Of a stretch of DNA of 64,000 nt, positions 11,573-22,729 are shown one piece after another (position 1 is the first letter of the stretch; each line of letters starts with the position of its first letter). The DNA comes from Atriophallophorus winterbourni (taxonomy: Eukaryota > Platyhelminthes > Trematoda > Plagiorchiida > Microphallidae). The notes under the pieces were generated by a model. That model saw only the letters and a program-made list of their open reading frames with translations. It made no database searches and was not told where the DNA came from. Made by a program: the position numbers and the translations under genes. The stretch lies in NCBI GenBank assembly GCA_013407085.1, contig JACCGJ010000335.1, forward strand, positions 45,800-109,799. Direction: 5' to 3'.

Positions 11573-12935
11573 ATGATGACGTCAATGCTGACTTCACACC
11601 TATTACTGACACATAACGACCCAAGGCTCCCAAGCATTCTAGCCTCGGACGCTTCCAGCTACGGTATTGGTGCAGTTATCTCACATGTCTTCAAGGATGG
11701 AACCGAGAAAGCCATTGCTCACGCAGTACGATCACTCACCTCAGCTAAACGGAATTACAGCCAAATCGAGAAAGAGGCGCTCGCCATCATCTTCGCGGTC
11801 AAGAAATTTCATAAGATCCTATACGGCTGGAAATTCACACTGCTGACAGACAATAAACCGTTGCTTGCTATTTTGCATCAAAAAGGGCATTCCTGTCTAC
11901 ACAGCAAACAGGCTACAGCGATGGTCAACCATCCTGCTGGGCTATAATTTCGACATAAAGTACATCTCCACCGGGAAAATCGGACAAGCGGATGCACTCT
12001 CAAGACTGATAACAGAAAACACTATAGAAGAAGACATGGTAGCCCAAACAACTCTGGATGCTGACGTCAGTTGTTTACTTTCCACCACTATGATGAAACT
12101 GCCGGTAACAGTTGACCAAATTCGAGATGCAACATTAGAAGACCCCGTACTCCAAAAGGTATTTGAATACCACAAATCCAGATGGCCAATATCTGTACAA
12201 GACCCAGAACTACAACAATTCCGACATCGTCAGAATTCCCTTTCAATCGTGGACGGGTGTCTCATGTTTTCGGATAGAGTGGTAATTCCAAAGAAACTCC
12301 GTTCGACAGTACTCAAACAATTCCACACAAGTCATCCCGGGATAAATCGTATGAAGGCGCTAGCGCGCAGCTTCGTGTACTGGCCCCTTATGGATTCACA
12401 CATTGAGAACCTGGTTAGCTCGTGTTCTAAATGTCAATCGGCATTAAAATCACCGACAAAGTGTGAACCACACCCATGGCCCAATCCCACAGAACCCTGG
12501 TCAAGAATTCACTTGGATTTCGCGGGCCCACTGAACGGAATATCGTATCTCCTACTGGTGGACTCACACAGCAAATGGCCAGAAGTTTTCCCTCTCACCA
12601 ACACAACAACTCGGACGACAATCAAAAAGCTGCAAGAAACGTTCGCTAGATTTGGTTATCCAAAGACATTGGTGACCGATAATGGAAGCCAATTTACGTC
12701 GAATGAGTTCGGCTCATTTTGCCGACAACATGGTATGAAGCACATCCGCACACCGCCATATCACCCACAATCGAACGGACAAGTGGAGAGGTTTGTGGAC
12801 ACTTTCAAGCGAGCAATGCTCAAAGCAGCGGGGGAAGGGAATACGGAAGACGTTCTGCAGAATGTTTTGATGTTCTACCGAATCACACCTAATCCTAATG
12901 TACCTGGAGCCATATCACCTACGAAGTCATGCTAA
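11573..12935 (+). pseudogene. Gypsy RNase H and integrase (copy A)
   Basis: RNase H residues are visible: SDASSYGIGAV, QIEKEALAII and TDNKPLLAIL. A frameshift near 11880 leads into a 356-codon open frame with the integrase HHCC zinc finger (HTSHPGINRMK...CSKCQ). The DDE core follows: the first Asp in HLDFAGP, the second in VTDNGSQF and the Glu in NGQVERFVDTFKRA. A stop at 12933 interrupts the ORF before the C-terminal domain. Confidence 0.88.
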
Positions 12936-13098
12936 GGCAAACACCGAAAACCATCTTCGATCTCATGCGTCCAAATACGGTGGAGCATACCGATAAAAAT
13001 ATTGGAATGGATCCCAATACAATATACATAATGGTGCAAAACCCCGTAAATTTATGGTCAGACAAAATGTCCTCGCCAAGGATTACCGTGGTGATTAG

Positions 13099-13377
13099 AT
13101 GAAATGGACCGCAGGGATCGTTAGCAAGATCGTGGGCCACGTTTGTTACGAGATAATGGTTGGAAAAGAAACATGGGTACGACATGCAAACCAACTAAGG
13201 GCGTCAGGTGCAAAATGGAATTCTCCAAGTATGCAGGAAACTCCATTGGAAATCCTACTGGGTGAATTCAACCTCAAGAGCCCAGAAAAGAGAAAGCCAA
13301 TGGGAGAAGATCCCCTCGAATTAATTCACCGGAATGCAGACAAAGAAGACGGACAGATCGAATACGTGTTCCAGTAA
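13099..13377 (+). pseudogene. Gypsy integrase C-terminal domain remnant (copy A)
   Basis: Continues the pol reading after frame breaks at 12935-13099. The WTAGIVSKIVGHVCYEIMVG and WVRHANQLR segments match the usual GPY/F-like C-terminal DNA-binding region. It ends about 60 bp before the 3' LTR. Confidence 0.65.
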
Positions 13378-13436
13378 CCCGCCTGCATGTGAATCCAAAA
13401 CAGAAGTCATACGACAGCCAAGCTCAAATGGGGAGT

Positions 13437-13660
13437 TGTTAGAAGGGCATCCTCTGTCGTACAGACAGTGAACGAACTATCGATTAATCGACCAATCAAG
13501 ATCGATTGTGAGTTTCAACTGTGATTTTTACTCACTGTGATCTTCGCACACTTGATCACTTGTGATAATCTTTGCATTCGGTGAATAGACGAGTTGAGTG
13601 ACGGTTGTGTTATTTCTGATCACACGGAGGGGCCAACAATAGTACAGCACAGACATAACA
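13437..13660 (+). repeat. Gypsy 3' LTR (copy A)
   Basis: Begins TGTTAGAAGGGC and ends CATAACA, preceded by a purine tract. Pairs with 9907-10127. Confidence 0.85.
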
Positions 13661-13960
13661 CCAAAAAAGTGATGACTGAAATTGGGAACCTGTGTCAGTG
13701 TTAATAGTGTTTGGTACACTAAAGTTGCTGATCCAATGTTGAACGAAACAATCGATTGGAATAGGTTTGGGACCGATCATGTATTCATAATGCAAGGAAA
13801 TTTGAGTGCAATCGGTTAGAGTGGTTTTTGGGTAACGTGTCACTTCTGACACAGAAGCTTTGTCAGACCAAGTGTGATAGTCAGGACAGGGAACATGACT
13901 AAGTAGCATTCGACCCACAACCAATTTGAAAATGTATGATTACCCAGCTCAGTGCTGGAT
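13661..13960 (-). pseudogene. CsRn1-like Gypsy integrase, N-terminal part of the core (copy A)
   Basis: Minus-strand translation has WPKPIPIDCFVQHWI-like and VPNTINTDTGSQFQSSLFW segments, i.e. the second catalytic Asp region. If the 3.75-kb nested element and one 5-bp duplicate are ignored, the frame continues into 9906-9600. This confirms a single split ORF. Confidence 0.75.
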
Positions 13961-13964
13961 AAGA

Positions 13965-14170
13965 GTTCTTCACAAGGTTTTTTCATTATATTCTTTGGTA
14001 TACTTGCTGTTGAGCAAGAGTACTCTGCATTTCGAAGCATTCAGTGGAATTTCGTTGTCTAGGGACCAGGTGTAAATTATATCGAGATCCCGTTGCAGTT
14101 TCTGCGTGTCGGCTGTGGAGTTTATTTTGCGCCAAGTCTTTGCGTCATCCGCAAAAATAAGCACCGACTA
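13965..14170 (-). mobile_element. CR1-like LINE RT fragment (copy A)
   Basis: 64-codon minus-strand segment starting LIFADDAKTWRKINS, with the RT active-site FADD and the PLNASKCRVLLL motif. It is the same family as the plus-strand RT at 15398-15610, giving an inverted pair about 1.2 kb apart. Confidence 0.8.
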
Positions 14171-14195
14171 CTGCGCTAGAATAGGCAAGTCGTTT

Positions 14196-14228
14196 ATATA
14201 TATATATATATATTATATATATAAATAA
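14196..14228 (+). repeat. TA microsatellite (copy A)
   Basis: About 30 bp of alternating TA. The copy B equivalent (38977-39043) is about twice as long and interrupted. Confidence 0.9.
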
Positions 14229-14469
14229 AAACAAAAGCGGTCCAAGGAGTTATCCTGATTGGACACCCCGGGCAGCTATCCCACGCACCATCTCAAAACG
14301 CAAAATCCACTCTTCATTGAACCTACAAGCTAGCAACGGTACTTGAATAACTACAAACGGCGAACGATCACTCTCTATAGACCTCGGTCTGCAAAGTAAC
14401 ACTCGATGGATTTTCACTGTTGCCGATGTCAAAACCTTTATCTTTGTAGCCGATTTCCTGCCACACTTT

Positions 14470-15828
14470 AATCTTTCAGCCAACATGAGTACACGAAAAC
14501 TCATTAACAATGTCACAAACATGAACGCCATGATTCATTTGTGTAATCAAACCATACAAACTATTCGAGTTCTGATTGCGATACTGCACGAAATTAAGCT
14601 TCTCTCATTAGGGAATCTTCGGATATCTTCAAACCCTTTGTACACGACACTCTTAGGATGCATGATTCATGGACATTCTTTAAACTCTGACTGCTGCAAC
14701 CTGCCAATTCTACACTGGGTGGAATGTCACTCCAACGTTGTTCAAACAAAATTATGACGATGAAGAAAATACGTTCACCCAGTATAGATAATATACACCT
14801 AAACATTTTGTATAATCTTTCTTCCCAGTTGGCTATGCTGACGTCAGACGTGTTCACCATAATGTTTGAGCAGAGCTTTGTGCCAGAAACTTGGAAAGCT
14901 GCCCTGATTAGTTCCATACACAAGGATGGTGGGAAAAAATCCATTAAACTATCGTCCGATAGCTTTATTACCAGTGCTATGAAAAGTACTGGAGTCCATC
15001 ATAGCTGATGCATCGCGAAATCACTTTGAGAATAATATTTCAATATCCGAAGCACAGCATGAATTTAGGAAAAAACGATGTTGTCTGACAAACTTGCTGT
15101 TCACAAAAGAAGCTTGGTCTGAGCTACTTGATGCCGGCAACTCCGCGGACGTGATTTATATCGATTTCTTAAAAGCTTTCGATCGTGTCAATCACCAAAT
15201 ACTTTCGTCGAAAATACTCACCTACGGAGTACAGGGTACACTCCATGCATCAATTAAAGATTGGTTGATATCTTTTGAGATGTACGTGAGATTCAAGAAT
15301 TTACTATCCGAGTCGATTATAGTTGCCTGTTGTAACCCACAAGGAATTGTCCTCGGACAGGTTTTATTTTAAATATATATAAGCGACGCCTACACTTGTG
15401 CAGTCGTCGGTGCTTATTTTCGTGGATGACGCTAAGTTTCGGCGCCAGATAAACTCCACAGCCGGAATGCAGAACCTGCAACGGGATCTTGATATGATTT
15501 ACAGCTGGTCCCTAGACATTGAAATGCCACTGAATGCATCGAGATGCAGCCTATTGTCGCTAAAAAAGCCATTGGAGAAAATATATTTGTCTAGGTCGTA
15601 CTGTTATTAAACCTGAAATCCTCCGAAAAAGATTTAAGCGTGATCATCCAAACTGATTTAGGAAACTCAACGAAATGTCGAGTCGCTGCCAGCAAAGCCG
15701 AAAGTAACTTGGGCATCATTTTAAGAGTCTTAGGTTAGTTTGACCCCAACATTGTTTGCAAATTGATATCAACCCACATCCGTCCTCATATAGAATATGC
15801 TAATGCAAGTATACGAGTAACGTATACA
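14470..15828 (+). mobile_element. CR1-like LINE reverse transcriptase remnant (copy A)
   Basis: Plus-strand RT in pieces: IRSPSIDNIHLNILYNL and FVPETWKAALISSIHKDGGK (14760-14940), QHEFRKKRCCLTNLLF (15058-15105), YIDFLKAFDRVNHQ (15157-15195), a degenerate FVDDAK active site (15416-15433), MPLNASRCSL (15520-15550) and the thumb segment ending STHIRPHIEYANA (15765-15810). Frameshifts separate most blocks. The sequence switches at about 15828 into a Penelope-like endonuclease. Confidence 0.82.
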
Positions 15829-16300
15829 AGGCGTAGAACGCTCCGTCACTTATTAACACACCTCAAGGATAAAACCCATTCGGGCTGCGCGACGAATTGC
15901 GTATATAAAAGCAACTGCAAGGGTTTCTCTGGAGTATATATCGGGCAAACATCCAGATAACTCAGTACTAGGATATGTGAACACATAAATCGAATCGGTA
16001 AGCAGCCACTCAATTCCAGTGAATATCAATCACCGATTAGAGATTCAGCACTAGCTGAACACGTGTTTTTACAAAGGTCACGCGTTGATCTTGATAAGGT
16101 GGAAGTGATAAGGCGGGGAATAAACAATACATAGAAAGACTTCTCGCTGAGGCGGTTAAGATAACAAAGGCTGGTATGAATACAGTCAATAAAGTGGATG
16201 AGGCTGATATCTCCACAATCTGGCGTCTGGTTCTGCAGAGGATAAACATTAACGTGCGTGACCCCCTATTTTGCACACCGAGTACACAATCGAGCTAATC
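15829..16300 (+). mobile_element. Penelope-like element: GIY-YIG endonuclease fragment (copy A)
   Basis: Reads LRHLLTHLKDK...CATNCVYKSNCKGFSGVYIGQTSR, where VYIGQT is the YIG half of a GIY-YIG nuclease in the style of Penelope-like elements. After a stop it continues as RICEHINRIGK, ALAEHVF and a FLQRSRVDLDKVEVI tail. Penelope-like elements carry this endonuclease C-terminal to their RT; no Penelope RT precedes it here, the upstream RT being LINE type. A hammerhead-like motif follows about 210 bp downstream. Confidence 0.75.
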
Positions 16301-16507
16301 GGTCACCTGATGTCATTCCCACCGGCCAAGACAAAAATATTTGAGGGATTATGCGGCACGTAGGGGTGGTGGTGCTTTAGTTGATATTGATCACGCCTGT
16401 CCATCTTAACTGGCGCAGATTCCACTATTGACCGTGCAGTTCTTAATCAGCTTAGGATTGGTCAGGTAAATTAAACTTATGCTTACTATACGTTCGTACT
16501 GACTCCC

Positions 16508-16549
16508 TTGGTCTGACGAAGTTTCTGAGTCATAAGCAAAACGTTACCA
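16508..16549 (+). ncRNA. Degenerate hammerhead-like motif downstream of Penelope-like EN (copy A)
   Basis: CTGACGA, a GTTT/AAGC stem with loop, AAAA in place of GAAA, then a CG-closed minimal helix III with GTT as the cleavage triplet. TGGT before the core pairs with ACCA after it as helix I. Penelope-like elements are known to carry type I hammerheads in their terminal repeats, which supports the reading. The core changes suggest it is inactive. Confidence 0.42.
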
Positions 16550-16679
16550 TTTAACTGCTCTCACCGATTCATTACAAACTTTCTGTTTCATGATTATGAT
16601 CCCCTGATCTGTCACGAACATTTTCCATACATTGATTGAAGGACGTGATTCGACGTGATATTGATTTCTCTCATTTGAA

Positions 16680-19400
16680 CTGTGGTTGAAATGGTTTGAC
16701 TAGTGATGCAAGTTGCATATTCTCTCATGCTGAATACAGATGAATGAATCGTCGCTAAATCTTCAGCATTTTCTGATGCAGTTGTTGTTAGTCCAGCTGA
16801 CGTGACATGAACGCAACTCCAGGTTATACCTTAGCTTGATCGTTAACAATGCGATAAAGTATTTCGGGGTTGAGCTTTATCATGCGAGATATTTCTTCTT
16901 TGAAGTAAAAATTGTCTTGGATGAAATTTTTTTTACTTTGTTCCCCAGAAAAAAGAATGTTTCCCATGTTTATGATGATGGGTTTTGCCGATGGTGATTA
17001 CAAGCAGTTTCGTACTTTTGACCACGAGTTCGGGTTATTAGTTTAAATTCGAGGTTTTTTCTTGATTTCCTGAGGGCAAATTCGGAGCTCAGGTCGATTG
17101 AATTATAGAGATTAGATATCAGCCATAGCCAAAACTCATGTACGTTGCAAGTTTTCGGTTGGCAGTTAATTATGATTTTATGACAATAACTCAAAGTCAT
17201 GATGTTGATAAATCTAACTGTTTTACGGCCATAATTTGTCTTACATCTTCCAACAGATAGTCAAACTAGATCTCGATGTGATGACTTAGTCAAAGTGGAC
17301 TTTTGTAAGAAACGTTATCAATGTCGTGTTCATTGCTTGCCAGAACAAGATCTAAGAGTGAAAGCAAATTGGGTCTGACATGGAATGTGGTTATTAAGAG
17401 GAATTTTGTTCAAAAATTCACCGAATACGCGTTGCAGAGAGTGTTTTGGGTGAATGGAATTACTCTGCATATTCGGTAAATTGAAGTTACATAAATTAAA
17501 TATTCAGAAGTGAATCTGGAAGTACCATGCAAATTCCGTCGAGTAAGGCAATATTGTAAGTTTTTTGTGCAGACGGTGGGCGATATACTATTCCAAAACA
17601 CACTCTTTGCCGTTATCTAATCGTACTGAGCACCAGAGTGTATCCTGTAACACTATGTCCGGATAGGTAATCTCACGGCACAGAAGGTTTTGGTCATAAT
17701 ACAAAGCTAATCCTCATCTCATTTCACTGTCATGGCGAATAAGTGACATTCTAGTTCACTATTTGTTTGGTGAGTATGTAGCCACTTTTCCATTACGGCG
17801 ATGATGTCTGGTGAACATTAAAGCAACACTGCACGCACTTCACTGATTTTGTTTCCGAGTCATTGTGCGTTGGTGTAGATGCACTTCATAGTTGTTATTC
17901 TCAACAAGGATGAGGTGGGGGAAGGAGGCTAGCGGAGTGCAGAATATCTGTTAGGCCGACTCGTCCAGAGTCGGCATCTAAAGGAGTTTTGCTTGCAAGG
18001 ATGCCTGATCGTTTTGAGGTTGTACAATTGGAATACAGTGATCTATAGTATCGACTGAATTTGCTTCTGGCTCGTCAATTACTAATTAACTTGGTGGTGA
18101 TTCTATTGGACTTTGTGGTGCATCTATCTGTCCAATATGAAGTTTCGATCCGCTTGGTCTAATTTCTAGTGGCATTAGTCTGCAGCCATTTTCTCAACGA
18201 ATTTGGACCTGTTCAACATATCTTTACTCAAGAACGTTATCTTAAGGGGCTTAGGACCGATGACATAAAAATTCGTAGATTTGGGGATGCTGGAAGTGTT
18301 CGCACAGCTACTTCATGTAAGCCAAGTATATCACCGAGGAATCTCCATTGTTGTTGATCTTGATTGCGCCGCACCGCTTTATGAGTTGCTTCTTCTGCTT
18401 TTTGACTCTCAAATGGATTAAAATTTGATTATCTCACTGCTTTGTTTGGGCTTGTGCTGAGCGTTTCTGTCCCCTTTCCACCAGGGCACATCAGCGAAGA
18501 TCCTTGAAGTTGTCTCCGAACGATGCATCCCAGGAAATGAGCGGATAGTATGATGTTATCTAGATCCCTTTCAGAGTTGACCGTGATTTTAACCACTCTT
18601 GGCTGGTCAACAATTGATAAAGCATTTTTACGATTCAGTCGTATCATTGATTGTGTTTCAACTGTCTCTAACTCCATGCTGCTGCAAAACATTCTCCATT
18701 CTTCTTTATAGTGCTTTATCTTGTCCCCAATTAAGTTGGCACTCATTACCTCTACGTTAGTGCAAATGACGCTTAGTCCACAGATAGAATTTTGTCTGTC
18801 GCTTTTGTTGGTTGCGAGACGTTTCAACTTCCTTAGATTGAATAGCAATCGTGTCCACTTTAGGAATATTTTGCATCGTGACATTTGGTTTTGAACATTA
18901 GGGTTTTCGCTGAACCTGCAAGCGATCATGTGGCTTTGTCTCCGTAAATTGTTGCAAGCCAGGGAAGTTTTGTGCACACAGGCCATTAACAGTCACATTT
19001 TTAACTGTGGCATCTTCATAAAAAGAACACACTTCAAAACTCTCCGGCACATTTGCAACATCTGAACCTTCGTGTTGAATGATCTGCAAGTATGGAGCTT
19101 TTATCTAAAAGGTATTATCGTAAATGGTTTTCGATTTATTGAAACCTATACGGGCAAACGAGAATTCTGAGTGGTGACGAGAGTCTCTACTGACGACTTC
19201 AACGTTGGTATCCGATCATTTAGGTTGCCTTGCTGGACACTTGTTCCTCCAGCAAAATCTGCGTTAGGTTTAGTACGACAAATTTACACACGTAGCATAG
19301 ACAAGGTATGGTTTCATCATTCAAGATCTATATCACATCTGCGGTCAATGATTTGTTATATTGATCATGCTTAGCATGCCTTGGAAATCCAAGAATAAAA
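16680..19400 (-). mobile_element. CR1-like LINE ORF1 and endonuclease remnant (copy A)
   Basis: On the minus strand, 19380-18429 encodes an ORF1-like protein. It has a PHD-like cysteine tail (IPCLCYVC), a basic middle and a C-terminal RVVKITVNSERDLDNIILSAHFL segment whose pattern recurs in the LINE at 56.8 kb. About 17830-17400 encodes the APE endonuclease start (SPDIIAVMEKW) and VYRPP-like motif. 17200-16970 is the linker. Many stops. The duplication ends at 19452, just upstream of this ORF1. Confidence 0.72.
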
Positions 19401-19452
19401 CATTTATTTATTTATATATTGCACATGTTTAGGCACGTGTATAAATCGTTGA

Positions 19453-19769
19453 GACACGTGACAGATTTGACCTTAGCACTGACGACTTCATTTAGGCGAA
19501 GCATGGTTAACGAACACGTGATCGTTTCATGTTAACCGGGCCAACAAATATTACAAATCAAAGCACAAAAATCGATACGTACGCGGTCGGTTTTTGTGTG
19601 GTATTGAGTGGAGCTTACGAGAAGTGACGAGTTGTAAAAAATTTCGTTACCCGATTCAGCCTCCAAATAAGAATGATAGTGTTGAGTATTTCTCCGAGTA
19701 GTTCCCGACATCGGTAAACAACGATTGGTTGATCTAACAGCTGAAACAAAAAAGCGATTTCTGTGAAAA
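19453..19769. other. No gene seen
   Basis: Sequence unique to copy A's right flank. CACGTG-containing stretches occur at 19457 and 19516. Probably the 5' part of the RTE-like element that follows, but no coding evidence is seen. Confidence 0.5.
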
Positions 19770-21115
19770 TAATAGGGGTATCAGTCTCATTCAAGTAGCT
19801 CCTACATCCTGCTTCACCGGTTGAGTACCAAACAGAAAAAGCAAATCCGCGAGGAGCAAACTGGGTTTCGTGCTGATCGGGGATGTACAGATTAAATCTT
19901 CACACGCTGTCAGTTACAGAAGCAACACCTCCCATATTGTAGGCCAAATATCGTGGTATTCCTTGACATCAGAGCAGCGTTCGATTCAATCGATCGCGAA
20001 AGTCTTTGGAACTGTCTGCTGAGACATGGAGTGATCGAGAAGTATGTTCGGATAATAAAAGAATTTTAGCTCCAAACCTCAGGCATGGTTCCAGCGTACG
20101 GAAAAAATGACGTCCTTGTTCACTATCTCCAGTGGGAGCAGCAGGGCAACCCTATCTCGCCGTTCCGTTTTAACATCGTGATCGACGATGTCCTCAGGAA
20201 ACCTTTAGCTGGTCTGACGGGCGCAGGTTTTGAAATTCTGCCGTGTGAGAGCCACCGATCTACAGTGTGCGGATGACATCGCACTTCTCGGAGATGATCC
20301 TCATATAATTCAACAAGCTCTAGACCGTCTGGAACGTGAAGCTTCGAGGTATGGCATGTGCTTTGCGCCTAACAATTGTAAAAAACTTGCGCAGGACTGG
20401 AGCGGCTCTCTTACAAATCTAACCGTGAGTGATGTCAATCTTAAATTGGTAGATAGCAATTTTTACGTTGCCAGTTGTATCTCTTTTGACGATCGTGTCG
20501 AGGGCGAGATCTCACGTGTTTGCAAAGCGGGTGTAACGTTTGTTAAACTTCGCCATTTTTGAGGTCGGCGCGATGTTTAACTCCCTACTAAAAGCCGAGT
20601 GTACAACACAGTGGTGTGATACACTACTTTATGGCTGCCGAACCTGGTCTATCCGAGAGTAAAACGTCCGTTAGTTTTCTGTTTTTGACACATGTTGTCT
20701 GCGTAGGATTCCTCGCATTCGGTGGCAGCATCGCGTTACAAATATAGATGTCTGCAAGCGTGTGTTAGGACCTGGTGGCCACGGAGTGAGAGATTTGCTG
20801 ATGCTTGCTCGTTTGCGGTGGTTGGGACATGTTTTAAAATGTCTCCTCACCGTTTACCGTACCGTGCCTTATTCGCAGAGCCTTGCAAAAGCTGGGAGAA
20901 ACGATTGGGTGGTCTGTCCATGACGTGGCGCTTTGGGATAAAGAAACTCACGGAAGGTCTAGGCTCAGTTGGGCGTATTCGTTTGCCTGGGTGGGGTCCA
21001 AGAGCTCCACTTAATAGTTGGCTGGAAACCTTACGAGATATGGCTGCAAACCGAAGGCAGTGGCGCCAGTGTATTTAATAATGTGCCCTCAACTTTTGTC
21101 CGGCATATTATAATA
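19770..21115 (+). mobile_element. RTE-like LINE reverse transcriptase remnant
   Basis: VVFLDIRAAFDSIDRESLWN (palm motif A), QQGNPISPFRFNIVIDDVL (motif B), then after a frameshift CADDIALLGDDPH (degenerate YADD) and KLVDSNFYVASCI. The C-terminal part has LLYGCRTWSIRE, RRI-R-RWQHRVTN, LRWLGHVLKMSPHRLPYRAL and ends ETLRDMAANRRQWRQC, then stop. Interrupted by stops and frameshifts. A second copy of its 3' end lies at 23410-23510. Confidence 0.82.
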
Positions 21116-21129
21116 ATAATACATTTGAT

Positions 21130-21275
21130 GAACAAATAACAAACAAAGCAGAACAAAAAACTAAATCGCATGTAGTGAAACTACAAAACAAGCTGCTTTT
21201 TGAGCATTTGTTTTGCATATTCCGCTTGCCTGCTTTCTATTTTCGCTCACTTGCTTATCTGCCCGCGCCCGGTTT
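21130..21275 (+). repeat. Repeat shared with 23510-23650
   Basis: Sequence downstream of the RTE-like 3' end: AATCGCATG, AAACTACAAAA, CAAGCTGCTTTTTG, CATATTCCGCTTGCCTGC. It recurs at 23510-23650 after the second RTE-like 3' end. Either a 3' UTR or a duplicated insertion junction. Confidence 0.7.
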
Positions 21276-21329
21276 GAATTTTGGTCAAATTTTCGAAATT
21301 ATTTCATTTTGTGAGTTCATCGTTTAAAT

Positions 21330-22200
21330 GTGCAAAATGATTCAAATTTCTTTTCTTTGCCTCTACTCTAGCTGCAACAAAAAGGTTTCTAAAGGTATAA
21401 AGTGCGACGGGTGCCTGCGTTGGCCACATCCCAAATGCTCTGGACTGTTTCTCCTCACCTAGTGGTAAGGGGAGTTTTTCTGTTGCATTCAAGATTACTC
21501 TCATACCAGAAGATATTTGTGAAGATATTGTTTGAAGTGGTGCACGCTCTTCTGTGGCATACCACCGAAAGAAATCTGGACGCTCGATTGGCTCGTTAGC
21601 CACATACAGTCCTGTGCCAACTGAACTGAACTGAACTGTCGCCAACTTAATGCAAGGTTTATGCAGTCCATCGATGTTTTACATGGCTATGCACTGACTG
21701 CATGAAGTTCGTAGAAACTTTGGTTGAGGGGCAAAAGCGTCTTGAGGAACGTAAGCATTCTTCTCCACGTCCGTCTCCGAAGCCCAATACCTTTGCCTAA
21801 GTAGCTAGGTCTGTCGTCCCGTCTACCTCCAACCAGCATACCACTCCCTTGAGACCACAGAAGGCGAAACCATCGCAATCCTTCTTTCCTCCGAAGGCTC
21901 CCTGGCTCCCAAGTAATGGAAAATTGAGGTGGTCATACTAGCCCAAAAAGGATATCCGCGCACTTTCCCGGGAAATCCACAACTTGGGAAAAGTGGTTGC
22001 TGAGCTGCAAGCTAGCAACCGAGGTAGCTCAACGCCGTCAAAAATGTCTTTATCTTGACGCAGATTGAGCCTTTCATCCGAGACTCAAAGGCTCATAAGA
22101 AAAGTGACCGAAGCAAGGTTATCGACCTACTCCGTTCTTCAGGCATGCGCCCGACTACTCCGCTGAAGCGGGTTCACTGGGTCGCCAAATGAAGGAGTGG
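21330..22200 (+). pseudogene. LINE ORF1 remnant with PHD finger
   Basis: CLYSSCNKKVSKGIKCDGC followed by RWPHPKCSG fits the first part of a PHD/RING-like zinc finger, as found in ORF1 of CR1-like LINEs. A charged, coiled-coil-prone stretch follows (ETLVEGQKRLEERK at about 21718-21760; ALSREIHNLGKVVAELQAS at about 21960-22015). Frame is broken repeatedly. Probably the ORF1 belonging to the endonuclease at 22730-23410. Confidence 0.6.
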
Positions 22201-22204
22201 CCCA

Positions 22205-22445
22205 ATGTATGAATGTATGAAAGCACAAGCCTGATCCAGGCAAAGTGCCGCACAGTCAGAGACTGCACGTGGGCTAAGATACTGACAGGTTGCCCAGGCC
22301 TAGACAGATATGAGGAAGGAAAAAGAACAGGAAATGATAGTGAGACACCAGCCTGTTTCAACATGCAGCTCACTACCTCTGGCCAATCAATTTAGCACGG
22401 TGTTAGCCGCACAGCACAGAGTACTGCACGATTGCACATCCGGCG
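22205..22445 (+). repeat. SINE-like repeat, inverted partner of 24058-24268
   Basis: Shares CACAAGCCTGATCC, AGGTTGCCCAGGCCTAGACA, TAGTGAGAC and GCCAATCAATTTAGCAC with the reverse complement of 24058-24268. It interrupts the LINE ORF1/EN unit. No clear tRNA A or B box was found, so the origin of the family is open. Confidence 0.7.
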
Positions 22446-22729
22446 AAACTCAGTAAATGACAGTAGTGTGGTAATGACATTAACTCAAGAAAATTGTACT
22501 CCAACATTGAAGAGCGCCACCCTCGAGCTACGCCCTTTAGAGGATGAATCGTGGCTGAGCTGTCGTGACTCGGACAACTAAGAAAAAAATGGATGCCAGG
22601 AGTTGTCATCCGTTTAAAAAACGAATGATCTGTCTCGATGAAATAAAGCCTTCAAAAAACGCGAAGCAGCCTCGGGTATTACGCTAGAGGACAAAGAGCT
22701 CTTAGGTAGCCCTAACACCGGGAGTCTGG

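Larger units (their letters stand above)
9907..13660 (+). mobile_element. Nested Gypsy LTR retrotransposon (copy A)
   Basis: The structure is complete: 5' LTR, primer-binding region, gag, RT, RNase H, integrase, purine-rich tract (TGGGGAG) and 3' LTR. It is flanked by CCGAA (9902-9906) and CCAAA (13661-13665), a 5-bp target duplication with one change, and sits inside an integrase ORF on the opposite strand. The two LTRs differ at roughly 20 of 221 positions by eye, so the insertion is old. Coding sequence has several stops and frameshifts, and the gag zinc knuckle and protease are missing. Domain order RT-RNaseH-IN places it in Gypsy/Metaviridae. Confidence 0.9.
1..19452. repeat. Segmental duplication, copy A (left part off-window)
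   Basis: Matches about 27945-44268 in the same orientation. Homology is already present at base 1, so the true left end lies outside the window. The right end is sharp: identity stops after position 19452 (44268 in copy B). The copy contains AK7 exons 1-6, the promoter region, the nested Gypsy elements and the LINE/Penelope stack. Copy A alone has 4011-7873. By eye, flanking introns differ by a few percent, while long parts of 9190-14190 look identical. It could be a genuine tandem duplication or an uncollapsed haplotype. Confidence 0.93.

Noticed and set aside
14594..14944. 116-codon minus-strand frame
   Set aside because: Shadow of the plus-strand LINE RT; the plus strand carries the RT motifs.
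22205..22445. SINE-like repeat as another hammerhead carrier
   Set aside because: No CTGATGA...GAAA arrangement on either strand.
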